DNA of 12,090 nt from CAITNM01 sp964446295 (GTDB taxonomy: Bacteria > Pseudomonadota > Alphaproteobacteria > Paracaedibacterales > CAITNM01), in assembly GCA_964446295.1 (NCBI GenBank), contig CAYUNR010000047.1, positions 1 to 12,090 of the forward strand, written 5' to 3'. Made by a program: the position numbers and the translations under genes. The notes under the pieces were generated by a model. It searched no databases, was not told the DNA's origin, and saw only the letters and a list, made by a program, of their open reading frames with translations. Every line of letters begins with the position of its first letter. Positions within the stretch are counted from its first letter, which is position 1. This document shows positions 7,058 through 12,090 of this stretch, in pieces.

Positions 7058-8341
7058 ATGCGTAATCAAACTCCGCCAATAATTACCCAAGCAACCGGAA
7101 AAGCTTTGCGCCTAAAGGACAATTGCTTTGCTGAGGTAATAAGCAGTAGTGGCGATACAGAACTGCCTTTTTGCCTTCCTGGGGAAGAAGTGGAATTTGA
7201 ACGGGTGCAATACCCAAGGCGCACCAATACCTATTTCAAACAAGTACTTAAGCCATCTAGTGAACGACAACCTGCTGCATGTAAGCATTTTACGGCTTGC
7301 GGAGGATGCATATTACAACACGCTAGTGAAGGATTTTACAAAGAATTCAAAACGGCGTTACTAACTCAGGCATTTTTAGATAATGGCCTGAATCCGTATG
7401 TTATTGAACCTATTAAGGTAGTGCCGCCGGCTCAACGACGCCGGGCTAATCTTGAAGCTGTTAAAAAAGGTGATAAGCTTTTCATGGGTTTTCACCGTCT
7501 TCAAAGTCACCAAATTATTGATATGGAAGAATGCCCGGTTTTAACGCAACCGTTGCAAGAGGCCCTTCCCTTTTTGCGCACAGCCTTAGAAAATTTGCTT
7601 GAACCCTTTCAAAAATCAACAATTTTTATTTTAGAGCTAGAAGGCCTAGTAGATATTGCCATTGAAGTTCAAGGGGTTAATAAGCTAACCGAAGATCAAC
7701 GCACACAACTAAGCGCCATTGCTGAACAAGCTAGGTGGAAAAGGCTGCAATTTAGGCATCGCAAGGTGTATGACGTGCTATGGCAAGTAGCACCTATGAC
7801 AACTAAATTTGGTCAATTAACAGTACCGGTGGACCCTTGGGCGTTTTTACAAGCCAGCAGCCTGGCGCAGGGGTGGATGCAGGATATTGTAATTCAGACC
7901 TTGGATAAAACAGGTCAGCAACCGAAGCTTTTGGATTTATTTTGCGGACGCGGCACGTTCAGCGGCGTTTTGTTGAATTATGGCCCAGTAGATGCGTTTG
8001 AAGGCGCTCCTAAAGCTATTGAAGTACTTACAGAAGCAGCCAAAGGATTTCCATTGTCTGCATACGTTCAGGACCTGTTCGAGAATCCTTTAGATACAAA
8101 AGCATTAAATGACTATAGTACGGTGGTGATTGACCCTCCGCGTGCCGGTGCTGAAAAGCAAATACAGCAACTAGCCCTAAGCAAGGTACCGTTGATTATT
8201 TATATATCATGTAATCCCCATACGTTTGCCAGAGACGCAAAAGTTTTGGAAAATGGCGGATACACCTTGGAAGTTGTGCACCCAGTAGACCAGTTTTTAT
8301 GGGCTGCCCATTTAGAAGTGGTTGGAATTTTCAGGAAATAG
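7058..8341 (+). CDS. Class I SAM-dependent RNA (uracil-C5) methyltransferase, TrmA/RlmCD family
   Basis: This encodes 427 residues of the RNA m5U methyltransferase family. A degenerate TRAM-like strand domain with LPGEEVEF (40-47) is followed by an iron-sulfur ligand set: Cys75, Cys81 and Cys84 in CKHFTACGGCILQH, and Cys159 in EECP. The Rossmann domain has motif I DLFCGRGTF (293-301), DPPRAG (359-364), catalytic Cys385 in YISCNP, and the general-base Glu420 in the C-terminal HLEVVGIF. All residues needed for methyl transfer are present. The target, 23S rRNA or tRNA U54, cannot be decided; the 4Fe-4S cluster argues for the RlmD/RlmCD side, since TrmA lacks it. The frame is closed by a TAG just upstream, so the ATG at 7058 is the earliest start. 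The ribosome site is weak. It diverges from the exported-protein/SPFH/NfeD group. Confidence 0.93.
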   Translation: MRNQTPPIITQATGKALRLKDNCFAEVISSSGDTELPFCLPGEEVEFERVQYPRRTNTYFKQVLKPSSERQPAACKHFTACGGCILQHASEGFYKEFKTALLTQAFLDNGLNPYVIEPIKVVPPAQRRRANLEAVKKGDKLFMGFHRLQSHQIIDMEECPVLTQPLQEALPFLRTALENLLEPFQKSTIFILELEGLVDIAIEVQGVNKLTEDQRTQLSAIAEQARWKRLQFRHRKVYDVLWQVAPMTTKFGQLTVPVDPWAFLQASSLAQGWMQDIVIQTLDKTGQQPKLLDLFCGRGTFSGVLLNYGPVDAFEGAPKAIEVLTEAAKGFPLSAYVQDLFENPLDTKALNDYSTVVIDPPRAGAEKQIQQLALSKVPLIIYISCNPHTFARDAKVLENGGYTLEVVHPVDQFLWAAHLEVVGIFRK

Positions 8342-8400
8342 AATAGCCATACTACATGCTAAATGGCGAAAATGCATAAACTCCTTTCATTTTATTGCTG

Positions 8401-8429
8401 AGTAGTTCAAAATTTTTACATGGACTACT
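8401..8429. other. Short inverted repeat upstream of the acidic exported protein
   Basis: AGTAGTTC (8401-8408) and GGACTACT (8422-8429) can pair over 8 bp with one G-U, around a 13-nt AT-rich loop. It sits 21 bp before the start of the next gene. It could be an operator or a weak end hairpin of the RNA methyltransferase gene. No T-run follows, and it may be chance. Confidence 0.2.
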
Positions 8430-8450
8430 GACCTATGAAAAGGAATACGT

Positions 8451-8876
8451 ATGAAATACTTGCGTTTAGTCTGTTTAGTTTCTTTGATTATTCCCCCTAT
8501 TTTTGCTACTGCAGGTGACGGCAGTTGGGAAAATTTATATTCTCTTGATGAAACACCAAAACCCACAAGTAGCAGTAGTCATGGAGATGATGATAGCGAT
8601 GATTCAGATACAGAAGTTTCCGTAACGCATAGAAACGATAAAATTGCCGCCATTCAGCTTTCTTTGCTTGATACACGCGCTCGTCTTGAAGCCATTTTTA
8701 ATGCATTAAATTGTGAACAGCCGAATATAGATGAGGCTATCGTTGCACTGAGCCATTATCAATGTTTGCTTATCGCCAAAGTTCCCACTATGTTGCAAGA
8801 GCTTCAGCGCATTAAAGAACTGCAGGACGCATCAGCGCAATCCAATGGAGATAATGAAAAAGAAGATGACGCCTAA
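8451..8876 (+). CDS. Small acidic exported protein of unknown function
   Basis: This encodes 141 residues with no family I recognise. A signal peptide covers about 1-21 (MKYLR, hydrophobic core, cleavage near FATA). Next comes a low-complexity linker rich in Ser and Asp (about 38-54, SSSSHGDDDSDDSDTE), then a predicted helical hairpin (about 63-126) with two cysteines (88 and 105) that may form a disulfide. The tail is acidic (SNGDNEKEDDA). The ATG has AAGGAA about 6 nt upstream, a good ribosome site. The gene stands alone on its strand, between the RNA methyltransferase gene and the cofE remnant. It lacks the wobble and frame defects of a pseudogene and looks real. An Asp-rich exported protein could bind calcium, but nothing here proves it. 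Confidence 0.7.
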   Translation: MKYLRLVCLVSLIIPPIFATAGDGSWENLYSLDETPKPTSSSSHGDDDSDDSDTEVSVTHRNDKIAAIQLSLLDTRARLEAIFNALNCEQPNIDEAIVALSHYQCLLIAKVPTMLQELQRIKELQDASAQSNGDNEKEDDA

Positions 8877-8879
8877 ATT

Positions 8880-8993
8880 CTAACTCTTAGTCCACTTTGC
8901 AGCCAATAGCAGCGGGGCGTACAAATCTTCTTTCATACTGATAGTGACGCTTTTTTCTTCTGCAATATTTGGTACGCTTTGCACAAAATTCAC
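8880..8993 (-). pseudogene. Remnant of the 3' end of a second CofE-like gene
   Basis: Read on the minus strand this gives VNFVQSVPNIAEEKSVTISM (8993-8934), then KEDLYAPLLLAAKWTKS and a TAG stop at 8882-8880. The live CofE-like gene at the right of the window ends IKFTSCAPTAAEEKSVTISM, then EEDLYASLLLAAKWV and TAA. The nucleotide match is about 72 of 81 bases at 8892-8972. The protein-level match continues a few codons further, then stops; nothing of the catalytic region remains. Most differences are transitions, many silent, which suggests divergence while still coding. The frame can be opened from an ATG at 9023 (47 codons), but no function is likely. It faces the acidic-protein gene, with 3 bp between stops. 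Confidence 0.85.
8892..8972 (+). repeat. Direct repeat, left copy (cofE tail)
   Basis: These 81 bp match 11635-11715 at about 72 positions with no gap, in the same orientation. The shared core includes GCGTACAAATCTTCTT and CTGATAGTGACGCTTTTTTC. The copies lie 2,743 bp apart and enclose the S9 peptidase gene and its promoter region. Confidence 0.9.
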
Positions 8994-9009
8994 ACAAGTA
9001 TAATTTAAA

Positions 9010-9067
9010 TTGAAATAGCACATATTTTAATATATTGTTTCAAACAGTATCATTTTATTTATATAAG
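9010..9067 (+). promoter_or_regulatory. Candidate promoter region of the S9 peptidase gene
   Basis: This AT-rich stretch just right of the cofE remnant holds two overlapping options. TTGAAA (9010-9015), 17 bp, TATTGT (9033-9038) would give a leader of about 34 nt. TTCAAA (9039-9044), 17 bp, TATAAG (9062-9067) would start about 5 nt before the ATG at 9079, almost leaderless. No clear Shine-Dalgarno is present, which fits either a weak start or the leaderless option. The choice cannot be made from sequence. Confidence 0.35.
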
Positions 9068-9078
9068 TGCTCCAACTT

Positions 9079-11592
9079 ATGAAAAAATTTATAATAGTTT
9101 CATTAGCTGTAATATTTTCATTATCTCTACATGCAAGCAACACACCTAATAGACATCAAAAAAAAGGTAAATCAACCTATAATAGGAATTTGGTAGCATA
9201 TATTCAAAAATTGCTCGGACCTCAACCCTCCTTGAGAATGTTCACAGGTCAATTTTGCCTACCAGAAAGTCTGTTCGCTAGGTACCACTTTGCTGAAGTG
9301 GAAGAAGTAGGTCTGCTAGAAACAACATTATCTTATAAGCTAGAAACAAAAGCAGCCCATGGCATAGCGCAAACTTCTTCCTCTTTAACTTCTACAAGCA
9401 ATCCCTACTGCGTGCTCAGCGCCAGAACATCATTAAATATTGATGGCAATCCTCAGGAAATATTCTTAGCAATAAGAAACAATCTAAGCACCAGGTCCTT
9501 ACCCTTACTTCATCATTCAAGAGATTATGCTCTCAGGAACTTTGATGGAAAATTACTTTATGACGGAACTTTTGAGGGAATAAAAGAGCTTGTCTCTTCG
9601 TTGCAGGGTCGAGAACCATCAATTATTTCTGCAGGTGCTGGGCCTTCTTCTGCATCAGATAAGCAGCAAATCATCAATGAAGTAAAAGTTGAGCACATCT
9701 ATGCAAAATCAAAAAAACCACATGTTATTGCCTTTGTAACAACAACGTCCAAAGAAGCTTTATCTGGAAAAGTATTGAATGAAGCTCCTAAACAAACCAG
9801 ATATCTTTTTGACATTAACCTGACAGATGGTTCGGCTATAAATATTCCAAGTCCAGAAACATTAACTTTTGAAGACATGAACGTAAGCAGTGCTTATGAT
9901 CCAACAGGTATTTGGGTTGCAGCAGCATCCCCTGTTCTTCATGTGCTACGTCTTGCTACTGACACCCTTGCCTTTACAGCAGATTATACCATCAATATTT
10001 CTGTTCCTCGACTTAATTCAACACCCAATATTTACTTAGAAACTAAGCATCCCAGTAGTGTCATTATGCGAAATGGGAAACCTGATTATTTAGAAACATC
10101 CAGTAATGGTAACAATTATATTAGTCTTCTCACTGGATCAAAAGGAAGTAACACGCATTTTCTTGTGAGTCGAACTTCTTCTTTAATAGCTCATCAGAAA
10201 CAGTTTTTTGATCAGGGTTTTAATAGAAAAGTATCAATCCTTAAAACACTTCCTGGGTCAGATTTCCCCGTTCCGTTTGTCGAAGATTTAACAACTGGAA
10301 TAGTATCACCGTTGCTAACTCAAAGACAACTATGCAGTATAGGCTGCGACATAAGCAGTGCATTTCTTATGGAAGAAATTAGATCTTATTTACCTGAGAT
10401 GCTTCCGTTAGATAATGATATTGTACTAATTACAACCAAATCCGCTCCTAAATCGAGAAGTTTTATTTTTGGAAATATTGAACCACAATTAAAAATGCAG
10501 ATTCAAAAAATAGCTTCACTTAAAGGAGGAGTGAGCGTTTCTCCCAAGCTTGACGCTTATGTGAATGTAGAAAAATCCGCAGGAACGGTGCCAAACTCTT
10601 CTGTTGAATTAAGTAGAAAGGATGGAACTCTCATTGGCTATGCCTTAGCAATGGATGCACCTGTTTCTCCTGTTGATTTTTGTCAATTCAGCTGTTCATA
10701 CTCAAAACCTATCCCGGGCATATTACTTCAGGGACGTAGAGATACTGGAATCGTCTTTTTGCATATTCATGGGGGCCCTCATGCAAAAACATCTGCATAT
10801 AAATTTGATGCTTTTTCTCAGTACTTAGCATCATTTGGCCATGTCGTTGATGTTAACTACCCTGGCTCTACAGGATTAGGTCATGCTTATAAATCCTATA
10901 GTGATGGTAATTGGTCAGGTGTTGTTGATATTTTAGCTGAAATCGCTATGCAGTTTGCTATACAAGGTAAAAAAGTTGTTGCCGTTGGTACAAGTTTTGG
11001 CGCCTATGCAACCATGAAAATGGCAGACAAATATCCTGACCTTTTGGCAGGCGCTATCGCAATTAATGGTATATATGATCTTCACGAAGGCTTAAGTGAA
11101 GAAGCAACCATGGGTGATAAGACAAATGCCATCGAATGGAGTCACCAATTTGGTGGCTCAGATGGAGATGAAACCCTTAATCACAATTCAGTAATTTTCG
11201 GATCACCACTTCCACTCGCAAGGGTAAAGTGCCCTACTCTGCTTGTATCGGGAGGAGAAGATAAGACATGCTTACCTGCACAAACAGAAAAAATGTTCAG
11301 TGTGCTTGCACCATCCGCCATTGCCTATCACTTGCACTCCAAAGATATGGGGCACAGCCATAATGGTGCCGACAATGTTATTATCACCAGCATCATCGGT
11401 CCTTTCTTACACGTTTATGTAAACAGAGATGTAATTTTTGAGCCTTTCCCCCAAGCTACCGCACGTCTTGTAGCAGATGGAAATGATCTTGCTATGTGTG
11501 GGTTGCCTGGCTGGTCATTAAAAAGTAATGCACCTAGACGTAGCGAAATGCTCGATGCTGAACTCACTGCTTTAGGTGCAATAATTCATTAG
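9079..11592 (+). CDS. Exported S9-family (prolyl oligopeptidase-like) serine peptidase
   Basis: This encodes 837 residues from the ATG at 9079. A GTG 12 bp upstream is less likely because the ATG gives a clean signal peptide (MKKFIIVSLAVIFSLSLHAS, 1-20). The C-terminal alpha/beta hydrolase domain has the S9 features in order: HIHGGPHAKTSAY (562-574, oxyanion loop), NYPGSTGLGHAY, nucleophile Ser639 in GTSFGAYA, Asp728 in GGEDKTCLPAQ, and His759 in DMGHSHN. The triad is intact. The elbow is GTSFGA instead of the usual GGSYGG. The roughly 500 residues before it are expected to form the beta-propeller of this family; I see no clear blade repeats. About 78 residues follow the catalytic His, longer than usual. 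It is likely a periplasmic or secreted peptidase; the substrate is unknown. It lies between two direct copies of the cofE tail and converges with the CofE-like gene across a palindrome. Confidence 0.88.
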   Translation: MKKFIIVSLAVIFSLSLHASNTPNRHQKKGKSTYNRNLVAYIQKLLGPQPSLRMFTGQFCLPESLFARYHFAEVEEVGLLETTLSYKLETKAAHGIAQTSSSLTSTSNPYCVLSARTSLNIDGNPQEIFLAIRNNLSTRSLPLLHHSRDYALRNFDGKLLYDGTFEGIKELVSSLQGREPSIISAGAGPSSASDKQQIINEVKVEHIYAKSKKPHVIAFVTTTSKEALSGKVLNEAPKQTRYLFDINLTDGSAINIPSPETLTFEDMNVSSAYDPTGIWVAAASPVLHVLRLATDTLAFTADYTINISVPRLNSTPNIYLETKHPSSVIMRNGKPDYLETSSNGNNYISLLTGSKGSNTHFLVSRTSSLIAHQKQFFDQGFNRKVSILKTLPGSDFPVPFVEDLTTGIVSPLLTQRQLCSIGCDISSAFLMEEIRSYLPEMLPLDNDIVLITTKSAPKSRSFIFGNIEPQLKMQIQKIASLKGGVSVSPKLDAYVNVEKSAGTVPNSSVELSRKDGTLIGYALAMDAPVSPVDFCQFSCSYSKPIPGILLQGRRDTGIVFLHIHGGPHAKTSAYKFDAFSQYLASFGHVVDVNYPGSTGLGHAYKSYSDGNWSGVVDILAEIAMQFAIQGKKVVAVGTSFGAYATMKMADKYPDLLAGAIAINGIYDLHEGLSEEATMGDKTNAIEWSHQFGGSDGDETLNHNSVIFGSPLPLARVKCPTLLVSGGEDKTCLPAQTEKMFSVLAPSAIAYHLHSKDMGHSHNGADNVIITSIIGPFLHVYVNRDVIFEPFPQATARLVADGNDLAMCGLPGWSLKSNAPRRSEMLDAELTALGAIIH

Positions 11593-11597
11593 CCAAT

Positions 11598-11629
11598 ATG
11601 TTCTTATTGCTTCGAAGCAATAAGAACAT
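11598..11629. terminator. Perfect 32-bp palindrome between convergent genes, probable bidirectional 3' hairpin
   Basis: ATGTTCTTATTGCT-TCGA-AGCAATAAGAACAT is its own reverse complement at all 32 positions: a 14-bp stem with a 4-nt loop in RNA from either strand. It begins 5 bp after the peptidase stop, and its last base is the first base of the CofE-like stop on the other strand. No T-run follows on either side, so Rho-independent termination is not classic. It may act as a 3'-end stabilising hairpin. Confidence 0.6.
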
Positions 11630-12090
11630 TATACCCACTTTGCAGCCAATAATAGCGAGGCGTACAAATCTTCTTCCATGCTGATAGTGACGCTTTTTTC
11701 TTCCGCAGCAGTTGGGGCACATGATGTGAACTTTATTTTAGGAGCATTACGTATAATTGCTAGGGGGGTTTGTTCATCCCCCTCTCCCATCACGAAAACA
11801 GCAGAGGTTGCCAATGCATCAAGAATATTGATTTGGGTTACATGTAGCAGGTTTCCATAAATATCTGGCTTATTAACATAAGAATGCAGCGGTTCAAACC
11901 CACACCACCCCAAGGTAATTCCCGTAACGCCCCGACGCATTGGGGTTGTATGACTATCGGTAATAATAACCCCTAAGTTTTTTATGGAAAATTTAGTAGT
12001 CAAATGTTGCCAAATTGTGTGGGCAACAGCCTGCACGTTTTGGGGGTACAAAATATACATCCTATTACTATTTGATTCATCAATGCCTGC
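11629..12090 (-). CDS. CofE-like putative folate-metabolism gamma-glutamate ligase, 5' end outside the window
   Basis: The frame is open to the right edge: 153 residues are visible, and the segment upstream of the internal Met at 12060 (AGIDESNSNR) is conserved in the family, so that Met is not the start. Family signatures are GIDESN, LGVIITDSHTTPMRRGVTGI, LGWCGFEPL, PDIYGN, ADALATSA-like ILDALATSAVFVMGEG and TPLAII. CofE adds glutamate to F420-0 in F420-making organisms. This bacterial subgroup is annotated as a putative folate gamma-glutamate ligase, and its true substrate is not established. The visible part matches the C-terminal half to two-thirds of the usual length, with the catalytic acidic and DSH region present. 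It converges with the S9 peptidase gene. A decayed copy of its 3' end lies at 8880-8993. Confidence 0.92.
   Translation of the reverse strand, partial: AGIDESNSNRMYILYPQNVQAVAHTIWQHLTTKFSIKNLGVIITDSHTTPMRRGVTGITLGWCGFEPLHSYVNKPDIYGNLLHVTQINILDALATSAVFVMGEGDEQTPLAIIRNAPKIKFTSCAPTAAEEKSVTISMEEDLYASLLLAAKWV
11635..11715 (+). repeat. Direct repeat, right copy (inside the live CofE-like gene)
   Basis: This is the partner of 8892-8972, in the same orientation, about 89% identical. It covers the last 27 codons of the CofE-like gene up to the final Trp codon. Identity ends just before the stop codon, so the two genes carry different stops (TAA here, TAG in the remnant). Confidence 0.9.

Noticed and set aside
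8880..9023. A 47-residue minus-strand gene from the ATG at 9023
   Set aside because: Only the last part matches the CofE tail; the upstream codons lie in the peptidase promoter region and no catalytic residues remain. It is better called a remnant.
9067..9078. GTG start at 9067 for the S9 peptidase
   Set aside because: It adds only MLQL before a clean MKK signal peptide and has no better ribosome site; the ATG at 9079 is preferred.
8880..11715. Composite transposon or insertion sequence bounded by the direct repeats
   Set aside because: There is no transposase, no terminal inverted repeats and no target-site duplication. The repeats are coding sequence of cofE, which fits recombination better.
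11629..12060. CofE-like gene as a complete 143-residue protein starting at the Met at 12060
   Set aside because: The frame is open to the window edge, and the ten upstream codons encode AGIDESNSNR, a conserved part of the family, so the gene is cut by the window.

Overview
The window looks like chromosomal DNA of an AT-rich alphaproteobacterium, possibly host-associated (a Holosporales- or Rickettsiales-like lineage is my guess). Three things point there. The heme precursor is made by a 5-aminolevulinate synthase of the alphaproteobacterial (C4/Shemin) type. A CofE-like putative folate gamma-glutamate ligase is present, which I recall from Rickettsiales-type genomes. Several small exported proteins have no clear family. 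This placement rests on gene content and remembered protein families, not on a search. No transposase, integrase, phage gene or CRISPR array was seen.

Left part (1-3591, all minus strand). Read in the direction of transcription: xseA (exonuclease VII large subunit), tRNA-Ser(GGA), an exported protein made of two tandem NTF2/SnoaL-like domains that starts only 19 nt after the tRNA, then a two-gene unit of an SRPBCC protein and a membrane-anchored SAM methyltransferase. The methyltransferase runs off the left edge. The two-gene unit has the best sigma70-type promoter in the window (TTGAAA-17-TATAGT).

Middle part (3592-8341). hemA (plus) diverges from xseA and converges with a minus-strand group with one base between the stop codons. 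That group is a Cys-containing exported protein, a SPFH/band-7 protein (QmcA-like) and NfeD. An RNA m5U methyltransferase of the TrmA/RlmD class, with an Fe-S cysteine cluster, diverges from the group.

Right part (8342-12090). A small acidic exported protein is followed by an 837-residue exported S9-family serine peptidase, convergent with a CofE-like gene that runs off the right edge. A perfect 32-bp palindrome lies between the last two genes. The main hidden feature is at 8880-8993: a decayed second copy of the 3' end of the CofE-like gene, in the same orientation as the live gene. The peptidase gene therefore sits between two direct copies of the cofE tail, about 89% identical over 81 bp. 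This looks like the scar of a duplication or of a gene replacement by a related, incoming segment.

Most of the recognisable genes are housekeeping (DNA repair, heme, RNA modification, membrane quality control). The accessory content is the exported proteins and the peptidase/cofE-scar region. I did not find a convincing new multi-gene defence or secretion system; the scarred region and the unnamed exported proteins are the parts most worth following up.
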